This document shows, piece by piece, positions 1-9,078 of a DNA stretch of 64,000 nucleotides. Numbering within the stretch: the stretch's first letter is position 1; each line of letters starts with the position of its first letter. The notes beneath the pieces are model-generated. The model had not been told where the DNA came from and did no database searches. It was given only the letters and a program-made list of their open reading frames with translations. Source of the DNA: Dehalococcoidia bacterium (GTDB lineage Bacteria; Chloroflexota; Dehalococcoidia; SpSt-223); NCBI GenBank assembly GCA_026003895.1, contig BPIC01000001.1:124001-188000 (forward strand), written 5' to 3'. Made by a program: the position numbers and the translations under genes.

Positions 1-1621
1 GATCGAGGACATGCACCCAGCCATCATCACTCAAGATGACGATCCGATCGTCGAGCACTGCCGGTGAGCCGACGATCGCTGCACCAGCCGAGTAGGTCCA
101 GAGCGTCGCGCCGGTAACGGCGTCGAGCGCGTAGAGCACCTCGTCCGTCGAGGCCTGATAGAGGACGCCGCCGGAGACCGCACCCGAGTAGGAGACCGGA
201 TTGCCGGTCATCAGCTCCCAGCGGATCTCCCCCGTCGCCGCATCGAGGGCAAGCAGCCGCTTGTCACGCAGCCCGACGTAGACAAAATCACCTGCCACGA
301 GCGGCGTGTAGTCGACCGGGCCGGTCGTCGGAAGTTGCCAGCGCAGCCGGCCGGTCTCGGCATCGAGCGCCACGATCCGATTGTCGCCAGTCGCGGCATA
401 GATGGTCGTCCCATCGCTCGCCGGCGCGGCGCGAAACTCGCCTCGCGTGTCGAAGCGCCAGCGCAGCGTTGGGCCGATTGCGCCCGTTGGGACAGGCAGA
501 TAGGCGCGGTTCTGCAGGTCGTAGCGGGACAGCTCCCAACGCCCGGGAACGACGGCCGACGCGAGTGACGTGCTCGGCGGCGGAGGAACGGGCGGCTGCT
601 GAAGGTATTGCCAAATCGCGATCGCCACCCCGACCACCGCCGCGACGATCCCGATGCGCAGCAGCCAACCGCGCCACGTGATCCGCCAGCGCCGGCCGGT
701 AAACCACGTTTCCTTGTTGACGGCGCTGCTCCAGTAGAGGGACCCCGTGTCAACCACCGGCGCGGTGGCCGACGGAATGGCAGCGTCGACGGCCATACCT
801 GGTGCACGCTCGGCCTCATGCAGTGCTGCTGCAAATGCTGCAGGCCGTGGCGGACGCAGGTCGGGAACCGCTTCAAGCGCCCGGCCGATGAGTTGAACGA
901 CCGGGGCCGGCACGCCGAGGGCTGGGTCCGGCTGAAGTCGCGCTCGGCCTGCGAGCACGAGAGCACGGGTCGCGGCCGGCGAGGAAGCGACGAAGGGAGG
1001 CGCGCCGGTGCGCAACCACCACGCGAGGGCGGCGAGACTGAAGGTGTCGGCCTCCGGACTGGCAGGCGCACCGGCGAGACACTCCGGCGCCGTGTAGGCC
1101 GGATGCGGCGTCAACAGCGTGGCGCGCGAGAGCGGATCCGCGCCTTGACCAAGCAGCCCGATCCCAAAGTCGCCGACTTGGACGCGGCCGCGTTCCAAAT
1201 CGAAAAAGACATTCGCCGGCTTCAGGTCGCCGTGCGCGAGCCCAGCGGCGTGGGCATGCTCGAGAGCGGCCGCGACGCCGTCGACGATGGCAAGCGTCTG
1301 CTCAGCAGACAGCGGCAGCGCGAGCCGCTCCAAGCTCGGCCCATCGGCCCGCGGCGCGGCGATCCAGACGCCCGCCGCACTCTCGCCCCAGTCAAGCGGC
1401 GGCAGGATGGTCGGGTGGGGCGGGAGGCCGCGCACCGCGTCCAGCACGCTGAAGAGACGCTGGAGCAGCGCCGTCTCCCGCGCGAAGTAAGCGTGCAACA
1501 GCTTGACGACGACGGAGGCGCCAGTCCTCTCGTCGGTCGCCTCATAGAGCGTGCCGAGGCCGGTGCTAGCGACGCTCCGTCCGAGCCGGTACGGCCCCAG
1601 TGTGATGTCCGAGACTGGCAT
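1..1621 (-). CDS. Ser/Thr protein kinase with C-terminal PQQ-type propeller (partial, 3' end outside window)
   Basis: Membrane receptor-type Hanks kinase. It starts at the ATG at 1621 and is still open at the left edge (about 540 codons visible). Residues 11-40 carry a glycine-rich loop and the VVVK lysine. A catalytic loop HGDLKPAN near residue 128 replaces the usual HRD with HGD, and a DFG follows near residue 150. A hydrophobic segment at about 318-336 should be a single membrane span. After it come repeats typical of PQQ-dependent enzyme propellers (IVALDAETG, LLALDAATG, LYALDAVTG), placed outside the cell by the predicted topology. Kinase plus PQQ propeller resembles AfsK-like sensors. 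Ligand and substrates are unknown. The purine-rich stretch GAGGGCGGGA precedes the ATG. Confidence 0.85.
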   Translation of the reverse strand, partial: MPVSDITLGPYRLGRSVASTGLGTLYEATDERTGASVVVKLLHAYFARETALLQRLFSVLDAVRGLPPHPTILPPLDWGESAAGVWIAAPRADGPSLERLALPLSAEQTLAIVDGVAAALEHAHAAGLAHGDLKPANVFFDLERGRVQVGDFGIGLLGQGADPLSRATLLTPHPAYTAPECLAGAPASPEADTFSLAALAWWLRTGAPPFVASSPAATRALVLAGRARLQPDPALGVPAPVVQLIGRALEAVPDLRPPRPAAFAAALHEAERAPGMAVDAAIPSATAPVVDTGSLYWSSAVNKETWFTGRRWRITWRGWLLRIGIVAAVVGVAIAIWQYLQQPPVPPPPSTSLASAVVPGRWELSRYDLQNRAYLPVPTGAIGPTLRWRFDTRGEFRAAPASDGTTIYAATGDNRIVALDAETGRLRWQLPTTGPVDYTPLVAGDFVYVGLRDKRLLALDAATGEIRWELMTGNPVSYSGAVSGGVLYQASTDEVLYALDAVTGATLWTYSAGAAIVGSPAVLDDRIVILSDDGWVHVLD

Positions 1622-1783
1622 CGTCCCGCCCTCTGCCGAAGACGCCGCTCCCGGGCGTCCCCCGTGGCCTCACGCACAGCGTACCCCGGCAGGTCGCGAA
1701 CGTCCACTCGGCCGGCTCGCTCGCCACACCGCTCCATCGCGTATCATCCCGTCGATAAACGACGTCGATAGAAGGAGTAGCGA

Positions 1784-2497
1784 ATGAGCGAGGATCAGGG
1801 GGTAGTCGTCGTCGCTGGCGCGACGGGGCGAACTGGCGTGCTCTGCGTCGAGAAGCTAGCGGCGGCTGGAACGCCGGTTCGTGCGCTGGTTCGATCGCGG
1901 GAAAAGGCCGCGGGGCTGCCGAAGGGAGTCGAGATCGCGGTCGCCGATACGTCCGACCGGCAGGCGGTCCGCCAAGCGCTGGAAGGCGCGACCGCACTCA
2001 TCATCGCGACAAGCGCTCGTCCGCAGATGAAGGAAGGCGGACGCGGCCCGCTCGACATGTATTACCCGGAGGATGGGACGCCGGAGAAGATCGACTATCA
2101 GGGGCAGGTCAACCTGATCGACGCGGCCAAGGAGGCCGGCGTCAAAAAGGTCGTGCTCATCTCCTCGCTCGGGATCACCAACCCGGACCATATCCTGAAC
2201 AAGATCGGGAACGGCCGTATCCTCGAATGGAAGATGAAGAGCGAGGATCACCTCCGGGCGAGCGGGCTGGACTACACGATCGTCCGCCCTGGCCACCTCG
2301 AAGGGCAAAACCATCCGCCGCGAACGCTGGTTGTTGGGACGGGCGATACCCTGCAGGGCGCGGTGTCGAGGGAGCAAGTGGCCGATGTCTGCATCGCCGC
2401 GCTCCGGTCGCCGGCGGCGCGGAACAAGACGTTCGAGCTCATTTCGGTCGAAGGCCCACCGACAACGGACTACGACGCGCTCTTCGCGCAAGTGTAA
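1784..2497 (+). CDS. NAD(P)-binding SDR family protein (NmrA/SDR_a5-like)
   Basis: Atypical short-chain dehydrogenase/reductase of 237 aa. The N-terminal Rossmann motif reads GATGRTG, and the following strand ends in VRALVRSREKA, a basic patch that favours NADP(H). Residues near 145-165 contain WKMKSEDHLRASGL and the sequence YTIVRPG, typical of the NmrA/HSCARG-like group. That group often lacks the classical YxxxK catalysis and may act as redox sensors or epimerase-like enzymes. The start is well supported by GAAGGAG at 1771-1777, six bases before the ATG. A TATCAT hexamer at 1742-1747 could be its -10. It diverges from the kinase gene. Substrate unknown. Confidence 0.85.
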   Translation: MSEDQGVVVVAGATGRTGVLCVEKLAAAGTPVRALVRSREKAAGLPKGVEIAVADTSDRQAVRQALEGATALIIATSARPQMKEGGRGPLDMYYPEDGTPEKIDYQGQVNLIDAAKEAGVKKVVLISSLGITNPDHILNKIGNGRILEWKMKSEDHLRASGLDYTIVRPGHLEGQNHPPRTLVVGTGDTLQGAVSREQVADVCIAALRSPAARNKTFELISVEGPPTTDYDALFAQV

Positions 2498-2612
2498 CGA
2501 GCTCGCCGCTTAGGGCGCTTCCCTCCCCTTGTAGCGGGCGCAAGATGCGTTCCCCGACCGAAGCGCTGGCCCGGCTCCAGCCACAATCGGGGGTACGCCG
2601 GACAACGCGCAA

Positions 2613-2639
2613 ACGCCCGGACCAGACTGGTCCGGGCGT
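2613..2639. terminator. Hairpin between convergent genes
   Basis: Perfect 11-bp inverted repeat (ACGCCCGGACC with loop AGACT) between the SDR gene and the oppositely oriented secreted protein gene. There is no long T run on either side, so it is a structural terminator candidate that could serve both directions. Confidence 0.6.
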
Positions 2640-2660
2640 CCGTGCTTAGCGCAGCACCAC

Positions 2661-3962
2661 TCAATGGTGGGGAACTGGCGTCCGCGTCGCGGTCGGGTGC
2701 GGCGGCTGGGCAGGCTGCTGTTGCGCCGGCCGCTGCGGCGTCGCCGTCGGGTGCGGCGGCTGCGCAGGCTGCTGTTGCGGCGCAGGCGGCTGCGGCGTCG
2801 CCGTGTTGTGGGGCGGGACGGGGGTCGCCGTGTTGTGAGGCGGGACGGGGGTCGCCGTGTTGTGAGGCGGGACGGGGGTCGCCGTTGCCGGCGGCGTTGT
2901 CCCCTGCGTGCTGAAGCCGCTCGTAACGCAGCCCGAGCCGCTATTGATCGAGAAGGTGTACTGGAACGTCCCGGGACTCGCCGGCGTCACCGACCACGTC
3001 CAGACCCAGTTCAACCCTCCGGGACCTAGCCCCTCGAAGCGAGGATTCCACGGTCCGCTCAGTCCGACATCCTCCCAGCCGTAGGACGAGGTGACGCGGA
3101 TGAGTGTCCGCTGACCGACGGCAGGATGCTGCGGCTCGAAGTAGATCTCGGTGTTATCGCCACTACAGGCCGGCGGACCCGGCACCGGCGTGTTGGTCGC
3201 CGTCGGGGCAGGCGCCGGCGGGTAGGCAGGGCACCCCCACGGATAGAGGACCGGATCGCAATAGGGAACGACTGGCGCGTAGGGGTCGTAATACGGGGTG
3301 CCCCACGGGTAGCCATAGGGATAGCCATACCCATAGGGATCAGCATACGGATAGCCGCCATATGGATAGCCGCCGTACGGCTGCCCGTAATACGGCTGAC
3401 CGTAGGGTTGACCGTACGGTTGTCCGTAGGGTTGACCGTAAGGCTGCCCATAGGGTTGGCTGTAGGGCTGTTGGCCACCAGAGGGCGGTGGACCATAGCC
3501 GGGGCCGAGGTTCGGCGCCTGACCACCGGGCGGTACGCCGGGGCCAGTACCGCGGCCGGTCCACGGCGCAGGAACCAGCGCCTCAGACGGGATGAGATTC
3601 AAGTTCGTCCCAGTCTGCTGGACGACCGCTTGTCCACTTGCCGAATCCCAGATCAGGATGACCCGCTGAAATGCCTGGGCAACCCGTCCATTGGTGAGAA
3701 AGCGCTGGGAGATCGGATACCCCGCAACCGCCGGGCCGCCGAGCTGGCGAAGCGAGGTGTAGAACTGCACACCATCGTCGACGACCGCGAAGCCGTAGCC
3801 CGGCGGGTACGATCCGCGCGTTTGGGTGTAGAAGTGTCCGCCCGGAATCGGAAAATCTTCCGCTTGCTGTTGAGCGTACACCGGGGCGCCGGGGGGACTC
3901 CCGAGCAGGAGTGCGGTCATCGCGACAAGCAGCGTAGCGACCGCTCCAAGACGAAGGAACAT
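2661..3962 (-). CDS. Secreted protein with Tyr/Gly/Pro repeats and Thr/Pro-rich tail
   Basis: Exported protein of 433 aa. I chose the ATG at 3962 because GGGAGG lies six bases upstream and a signal peptide (MFLRLGAVATLLVAMTALLL) follows at once; an in-frame ATG at 3989 would add nine residues. Residues about 35-140 form a compact domain with GGHFYTQTRG, GYPISQRF and AQAFQRVILIW, a pattern I associate with secreted Chloroflexota proteins. Then comes a stretch of QPYG units followed by Tyr/Gly/Pro-rich sequence, a beta-rich Ig-like region (about 270-360) with two cysteines, and a tail of TATPVPPHN and Gln/Pro repeats. It is probably a surface protein with a flexible stalk. Function unknown. Confidence 0.8.
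   Translation of the reverse strand: MFLRLGAVATLLVAMTALLLGSPPGAPVYAQQQAEDFPIPGGHFYTQTRGSYPPGYGFAVVDDGVQFYTSLRQLGGPAVAGYPISQRFLTNGRVAQAFQRVILIWDSASGQAVVQQTGTNLNLIPSEALVPAPWTGRGTGPGVPPGGQAPNLGPGYGPPPSGGQQPYSQPYGQPYGQPYGQPYGQPYGQPYYGQPYGGYPYGGYPYADPYGYGYPYGYPWGTPYYDPYAPVVPYCDPVLYPWGCPAYPPAPAPTATNTPVPGPPACSGDNTEIYFEPQHPAVGQRTLIRVTSSYGWEDVGLSGPWNPRFEGLGPGGLNWVWTWSVTPASPGTFQYTFSINSGSGCVTSGFSTQGTTPPATATPVPPHNTATPVPPHNTATPVPPHNTATPQPPAPQQQPAQPPHPTATPQRPAQQQPAQPPHPTATRTPVPHH
2800..2880. repeat. Three tandem 27-nt repeats in coding sequence
   Basis: Three consecutive near-identical 27-nt units, each encoding a nine-residue Thr/Pro/Val/His-Asn block of the C-terminal tail of the secreted protein. Units two and three are identical and unit one differs by one base, which suggests recent slippage or duplication. 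Confidence 0.9.
3385..3475. repeat. 12-nt repeats encoding QPYG units
   Basis: Degenerate tandem 12-nt units on the minus strand encode about seven Gln-Pro-Tyr-Gly/Ser tetrapeptides. Codon variation between units is frequent, so the repeat is kept at protein level and is older than the 27-nt repeats in the same gene. Confidence 0.8.
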
Positions 3963-4224
3963 GATGGGCCTCCCAATCCGCGGCAACATGGTACCACACC
4001 AGGCAAGTTGACACTAGATCGGCGTTTCCCCTACTTTCGGCACGGGAACATACACTCGATACCCCCCGAATTGAGAGCAGGCGAGTGGCCAGCACACCTG
4101 CTCAGTCGTCTCGGGTTCGGGCGCGACGACGCTGCAGGTTGGAACGAGCGAGCGGCGGTGTGGTTGCGGTATCGGCCAGCCTAGCAAGCGCGCCGCTGCC
4201 TGTCCAGCAGTTGGGTGGGAGACC

Positions 4225-5919
4225 TTAGGGGAAGCGAGGCTGCTCGGGTGGCAACGCGACAGGCAGCCGGCCGACAGCGTTTGGCGGAGTGCGGCCAAAG
4301 ATCCGGTCGGCGAGCCCTTGCAGCTGCGCTGGCGTCGCGCCATAGGTCACGAGATACGCCGGCACATCAGGGAACGAAGCCAGATCGTAGGGATCGCCGG
4401 TGGCGGCAACGATCACCGGAACGCCAGTCGCGCGGAGCGCCTCAATCGTCTCACGCTGCCACGCAGGATCGCTGCCCGGTCCCGACCATGGATCGGCCCA
4501 GTGCGTTGCGACGATGACGGCATCGTAGCGGGGCGCAGCGGCGAGCGCCTCCTCGCGGGCAAGCGCCTTCGACTCCGCGTCACGCAGCGCGACGGTGATC
4601 TCGAGCGCCTCGCCTGCGCCAGCGCGGCGAAGCGCCGCTGCCAATCCGCGTTCCCCGCTGGGCAGCAGTGTTGGTCGGACGACGAGCACCCGGCTTCCTA
4701 GCGCGAGCGGCAACCAGCCGTCGCGATCACGCACCACGGTCACCGCCCGGCGGCCGATTTCATCGGCCACCGCCAGATGGGCAGGCGAGCCGATGACCGA
4801 GAGCGGCGGTGGCGCAGCCCAGCGGTCGCGATAGCGAAGTTTGAGGCGCACCACGCGTCGCGCCGATTCGTCAACGCTCGCGAGGGGCAGCCGCCCGTTG
4901 CGGACAGCAGCCACCAGCGCGGAATGCACTTCCTCGGCGCCATCGACCAAGAGCGCCACATCCGCTCCGGCCTGGAGCGAGCGCACCGCCGCCTCGCCGG
5001 GGCTGTACTCAGCGCTGATCGCCGCCATGCCGAGCGCGTCGGTGAGGATCGGCCCGTTAAAGCCAAGCCGGTCGCGCAAGAGTGTGCGCAGGATAGCCGG
5101 CGAAAGCGTCGCGGGGCGATCGGGGTCGAGCGCCGGATAGATGACATGGGCCGTCATGATCGTTGCGACGTTCGCCGCGATCGCAGCCCGGAACGGCGTG
5201 AGGTCGATCGCCGTCAGCCAGCCGAGCGAGCGATCGATGACCGGCAGTGCCACGTGCGAATCGGTGTCGGCGTGGCCGTGGCCGGGAAAGTGCTTCCCCG
5301 ACGCGAGCACGCCCCCGGCTTGCAACCCTTCGAGATAGGCGACGCCGAAGGCAGCGACCTCTGACGGCCGATCGCCGAAGGAGCGCCGGCCAATCACCGG
5401 GTTGGCCGGGGTATCGTTGACGTCCAGCACCGGCGCCAGATTGAAATTGATCCCCAGCGCCAACAACTCAGCAGCAGCGACAGCGCCTGCCTGGCGGGCG
5501 AGCGCCGGATCACCGGTGGCGCCGATCGCCATCGGGTCCGGGAGTTGAGTGACCGGCTCGCGCAAGCGCATCACCAGCCCGCCCTCGTGGTCGATCGCGA
5601 CAAAGAGCGGCAGCCCGGCTAGTGCGCCGCGCTGCAGCCCCTCGCTCAGCGCCCGCACTTGCGCCGGTGTGTCGACATTGCTCGCGAGGTAGACGACGCC
5701 GCCAAGGTGAAGCCGGCGGACAAGCTCGAGTCCGCCATCCTCGGGCCGCGTGCCGGGGATCCCGGCGATGATGAGCTGGCCGACCTTCTCTTCGAGCGTC
5801 ATCCGCGCGACGACGCGGTGTACCATGAACTCGAAATCGAGCTCGGATGCGGCCACTGGCGTCCAAGCCAGCAGCAGCGCCGCGAGGATCCCGACGACCA
5901 GCGCTGCACGCCCTTGCAT
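4225..5919 (-). CDS. Glycoside hydrolase family 3, beta-N-acetylhexosaminidase-like (NagZ-type)
   Basis: Exported GH3 enzyme of 564 aa, probably cleaving N-acetylglucosamine from cell-wall or other glycans. The ATG at 5919 begins a clear signal sequence (ALVVGILAALLLAW, ending near AASE). The NagZ-type dyad motif KHFPGHGHADTDSH lies at residues 209-222. The nucleophile region ILTDALGMAA places the catalytic Asp at 294. EEKVGQL and AIDHEGG are also typical. The C-terminal half (from about 380) forms the second GH3 domain. No Shine-Dalgarno is seen. A TTGACG/TACCGT promoter ends seven bases before the ATG, so a leaderless mRNA is likely. It could instead act on xylosides or glucosides, but the KHFPGHG motif favours hexosaminidase. 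Confidence 0.88.
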   Translation of the reverse strand: MQGRAALVVGILAALLLAWTPVAASELDFEFMVHRVVARMTLEEKVGQLIIAGIPGTRPEDGGLELVRRLHLGGVVYLASNVDTPAQVRALSEGLQRGALAGLPLFVAIDHEGGLVMRLREPVTQLPDPMAIGATGDPALARQAGAVAAAELLALGINFNLAPVLDVNDTPANPVIGRRSFGDRPSEVAAFGVAYLEGLQAGGVLASGKHFPGHGHADTDSHVALPVIDRSLGWLTAIDLTPFRAAIAANVATIMTAHVIYPALDPDRPATLSPAILRTLLRDRLGFNGPILTDALGMAAISAEYSPGEAAVRSLQAGADVALLVDGAEEVHSALVAAVRNGRLPLASVDESARRVVRLKLRYRDRWAAPPPLSVIGSPAHLAVADEIGRRAVTVVRDRDGWLPLALGSRVLVVRPTLLPSGERGLAAALRRAGAGEALEITVALRDAESKALAREEALAAAPRYDAVIVATHWADPWSGPGSDPAWQRETIEALRATGVPVIVAATGDPYDLASFPDVPAYLVTYGATPAQLQGLADRIFGRTPPNAVGRLPVALPPEQPRFP

Positions 5920-5926
5920 GGGCGGG

Positions 5927-5955
5927 ACGGTAGCCCGCCGGTTTCTGCCCGTCAA
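5927..5955 (-). promoter_or_regulatory. Promoter of the GH3 gene, placed for leaderless transcription
   Basis: On the minus strand TTGACG (5955-5950), a 17-nt spacer and TACCGT (5932-5927) are followed by only seven bases before the ATG at 5919. Transcription would begin at or next to the start codon, which fits the lack of a ribosome binding site. Confidence 0.55.
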
Positions 5956-6023
5956 GTGCCGCCGATTGAGACGGTACAATGCCGTTCGGCCGGTTCACCG
6001 GCCCACAGCGGAACGGAGGAGCC

Positions 6024-6803
6024 ATGAGCGAACTCGTCCTGACGACACGCGAGGGACCTGTCGCGACCGTCACCATCAATCGGCCGCAAGCGCTCAACGC
6101 GCTCAATCAGGGCGTGCTCGAAGGGCTGGCGGCGGCCTTTGCCGATCTCGCCGCCGACGAGAGCTGCCGTGTGATCATCCTTACCGGCGCCGGGGACCGC
6201 GCTTTTATTGCCGGCGCCGACATCGCCGCGATGGCGAAGCTTTCCGCCGAAGAAGCGCGGCACTTCATGGAGCTCGGCCAGTCGGTGTGTAATCGGATCG
6301 AGAGTGCCCCCCAAATTGTCATCGGCGCGATCAATGGCTACGCGCTCGGCGGCGGTTGCGAAGTCGCGCTCGCCTGTGATCTCCGGATCGCTTCCGATCG
6401 CGCCAAGATCGGCCTGCCGGAAGTGACGCTCGGTATCATTCCAGCCTGGGGCGGCACCCAGCGGCTGCCGCGGATCGTCGGGATCGGTCTCGCCAAGCAG
6501 TTGATCTACACCGGCCAACAGATTGACGCTGTTGAGGCGCACCGCATCGGCCTGTTCAATCAGATCGTTCCCGCGGACGAGCTGCTGCCGGCCGTCCGCT
6601 CGCTCGTCGACACGATCCTGCACAATGGCCCGCTCGCCCTTCGCCTTGCCAAAGAAGTCCTCGAAGCGACGAAGGACGCCGACCTCGCCGTCGGGCTGAA
6701 GGCGGAGCTGGAGGCGGAGGTTCGGCTCTTCGACACCGCCGATCGCATCGAAGGGATGACCGCCTTCGTCGAGCGCCGCCGACCGAAGTACCAAGGCAAG
6801 TAG
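6024..6803 (+). CDS. Enoyl-CoA hydratase / crotonase family
   Basis: Hydrates trans-2-enoyl-CoA in fatty-acid oxidation or butyrate-type metabolism. The protein has 259 aa, the usual crotonase length. The oxyanion-hole segments are AGADIAAM (63-70) and GYALGGG (105-111). Both catalytic acids are present and 20 residues apart: Glu113 in GGCEVAL and Glu133 in LPEVTLG, as in active hydratases. GGTQRLPR and a C-terminal FVERRRPKYQGK complete the match. The start is set by GGAGGAG just before the ATG at 6024. A TACAAT hexamer lies at 5975-5980. The gene stands alone, so the chain length of its substrate cannot be told from context. Confidence 0.92.
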   Translation: MSELVLTTREGPVATVTINRPQALNALNQGVLEGLAAAFADLAADESCRVIILTGAGDRAFIAGADIAAMAKLSAEEARHFMELGQSVCNRIESAPQIVIGAINGYALGGGCEVALACDLRIASDRAKIGLPEVTLGIIPAWGGTQRLPRIVGIGLAKQLIYTGQQIDAVEAHRIGLFNQIVPADELLPAVRSLVDTILHNGPLALRLAKEVLEATKDADLAVGLKAELEAEVRLFDTADRIEGMTAFVERRRPKYQGK

Positions 6804-6825
6804 TCGACGAGCGCGGCCGAACGCC

Positions 6826-9078
6826 CTACGGGAGGCGCACCTCGCCGAGCGTTGCCACGTCACCTCCCGTCACGGGGAGCGGCCGTCCTCCGCCAGCTGG
6901 GTAGACCACCACCTGGACGCGGTAGCTGCCGGCCGGAAGGTTCGCCGGCAGTGGCAGGGCAAGCTGTTCCCGCACGGACTCGCCCCCTCGCCAACCGTCG
7001 GTCGGCCGCGCGCCGTCCGTCGGTTCACGGTCGCGCTGGGCGCGAGTCTCACTATCCGTTAGTCGGACCGACACGACAAACCGTGCGCTCGGTGGCCGTT
7101 GGGCGAGCCATTGCAGGTCGACGAGCAGCGAGTCGTCGACGACGCGCGCCGCCCAGCCGGTTAGCCGGATCCGGTCGCCAAAATCAATCGACACTGGGGT
7201 AAGTTCCGGCGGGGGGGCAACGTGGTAGCGCGTCAGTTCGACCTCGCCGGCCGTCTGGGTGTCGCGCTTGTAGGCAAGCGTGTCGAGCCGCGCTTCAACG
7301 CCGTTGTCTTCACCGGGGGGGTGGGGCGACCGTTGCAGCAGCCAGAGGCGATCACCTTGTGTGGCGCCCCGAAGCCGCGCCTCGGCAAGGGGGGTCAGCG
7401 GCTCAGCCTCGGGAAGGATTTGTATGGCCGGTAGCCAGAGCGGTAACCGGTTCAGTAGCGCTTCTGCTTCACCGACCCCGACGACGACCAGCCGATCGCC
7501 GGGGCGCGCGACGAGGCGCAACCGCTCCACCGCCGCCGCTACATCGCGCCCTGCCGGCGACAAGTGGCCGACGGCGTATGTCGCGTGGGTTCCCGCGAGC
7601 GCCACAGCCGCCGTTGCGATCGCCGAAAACAGGGCGAGCGCCGGCCAGCCCGCAGCACCGTTCCACCCGGCCGCGAGCGACCGAAGCGCGGTGATCACCG
7701 TCAGCGCACCAACGACGGCCAGCGGCCAGGCAAGGCCGCCCGACATCCAGACGAGATCGACCGGCCCGGCGGAGAGCAACGCGATGTGCGCGGGGATCGG
7801 CGAGAGGCTCCAGTCGTTGAGAGTCAGGAAGAGGACGCCGGCACCCATCTCCGGATGAGCGGCGAGCAGCGCCAGCAGCGGCCGGTTGAAATCGACCAGC
7901 ACGCCGAGGGCGGAAACGGCGACGCCGCCGAAGAAGAGAGCGCCAACCGCCAACCGCGCCCCCCAGCCGAGCGCGCCGCCCGCGACGGCCCGGCCGAAGA
8001 CCGGCAGGGCAAGGACGAGAATCACGGGAACGATCGGCAACAGCAGCCGCGGCCCCCAGCCCCAGCCGCCATGCCAAGCGTGCCACTTTGCATAAAGCAG
8101 AATGTTCGCCAGCACGAGAAGGAGCGCGGTCGCACCCGCCGCTGGCCGCCGGCGCAGCAGAATGGGAGCGCCAGCGAGCGCAAGCAGCACAGGCGGCGCG
8201 TACCAGACGATCCCCCGTCCGGGCGAAAGCAGCAGGCCCCACAACCCTTCGCCGAGCGGCGCGGTGAAGCTCTCGATTGGGTTGTAACCCGAGTCGAGCG
8301 GATTGCCGAAGCGCGCCGCGTTGTAGAGACCTACCGCGACGAGCGCGAGCGCGTTCGGCAGCGCGAACCCAACGATAGACACGATGCGCCGTCGGCCGGC
8401 GAAGATGAGCGGCAGGAAGAACGGCGCACCAACAGCACCGGCGGTGCGGACGAGGATCGCTGCGCCGGCCGCCAGCCCTGCGCCGAGCGCACTCGTGGGC
8501 GACCGGCCAAGAAGGAGCCAAAAGGCGAGCATCCAGAGGAACGCGACGATCGGCTCGCCGAACAGGTAGCGGGCATACACCCACGCGAAGGTCGCCAGCC
8601 CAAAGCTGAGCGCCGCGAGGGCGCAGGCTGCCGGCGCCGTGCCGAGCCGGCGCCCAACGAGATACAGCAGCGCCGCGGTCGCTGCCGTCAACGGCGCGTT
8701 GAGCACCGTCGCCATCCCGACCGCGCCCGCCCACGGGACAAGCTGACTGACGGCGAGAAGCGGCGCCAGCGCTAGGGCCCCGCCGATGCCGTACTTCGAG
8801 TAGACGCGACCGTCCTCGAGTGCGCGCCCGACCCCGCCGCCGAGATCTTGGTTCCAAGCGATCTGATCGATGGTCACGTCGCCGCGGCCGACGAGGCTGG
8901 CAGCAAGCGCGAAGACGCTCATCTCATCGTCGGAGTGAAAGCGGGCGCTCGCCGTGAAGACGTAGATCGCCCAGAGCAGCAGGAACAAGACGAGGGCGCG
9001 CCGGCCATCCCCGTCGGGCGCCGGCGCGGTCGGCGACGAGTCCTGACGCGAAGCGGCAGCGGGATCGCCCTCGGCCAT
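6826..9078 (-). CDS. GT-C type membrane glycosyltransferase-like protein
   Basis: Polytopic protein of 750 aa with about ten to twelve predicted spans followed by a soluble C-terminal region (from about residue 500). The first external loop after span one has SDDEMSVFALAASLV, the acidic-pair arrangement of PMT/ArnT-like lipid-linked sugar transferases (GT39/GT83). Start: the ATG at 9078 overlaps the TGA of the upstream gene by one base, so the two are translationally coupled; longer in-frame extensions upstream are shadow sequence. The C-terminal domain is beta-rich and may bind substrate or carbohydrate. Donor and acceptor are unknown, and a purely structural role cannot be excluded. Confidence 0.72.
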   Translation of the reverse strand: MAEGDPAAASRQDSSPTAPAPDGDGRRALVLFLLLWAIYVFTASARFHSDDEMSVFALAASLVGRGDVTIDQIAWNQDLGGGVGRALEDGRVYSKYGIGGALALAPLLAVSQLVPWAGAVGMATVLNAPLTAATAALLYLVGRRLGTAPAACALAALSFGLATFAWVYARYLFGEPIVAFLWMLAFWLLLGRSPTSALGAGLAAGAAILVRTAGAVGAPFFLPLIFAGRRRIVSIVGFALPNALALVAVGLYNAARFGNPLDSGYNPIESFTAPLGEGLWGLLLSPGRGIVWYAPPVLLALAGAPILLRRRPAAGATALLLVLANILLYAKWHAWHGGWGWGPRLLLPIVPVILVLALPVFGRAVAGGALGWGARLAVGALFFGGVAVSALGVLVDFNRPLLALLAAHPEMGAGVLFLTLNDWSLSPIPAHIALLSAGPVDLVWMSGGLAWPLAVVGALTVITALRSLAAGWNGAAGWPALALFSAIATAAVALAGTHATYAVGHLSPAGRDVAAAVERLRLVARPGDRLVVVGVGEAEALLNRLPLWLPAIQILPEAEPLTPLAEARLRGATQGDRLWLLQRSPHPPGEDNGVEARLDTLAYKRDTQTAGEVELTRYHVAPPPELTPVSIDFGDRIRLTGWAARVVDDSLLVDLQWLAQRPPSARFVVSVRLTDSETRAQRDREPTDGARPTDGWRGGESVREQLALPLPANLPAGSYRVQVVVYPAGGGRPLPVTGGDVATLGEVRLP

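Noticed and set aside
2800..2880. Tandem repeats as a possible CRISPR array
   Set aside because: Units of 27 nt are directly adjacent with no spacers and encode a peptide repeat inside an exported protein.
7564..8775. Long plus-strand open frames over the membrane-protein genes
   Set aside because: GC-rich shadow frames with highly charged, low-information sequence; the minus-strand proteins show clear membrane topology.
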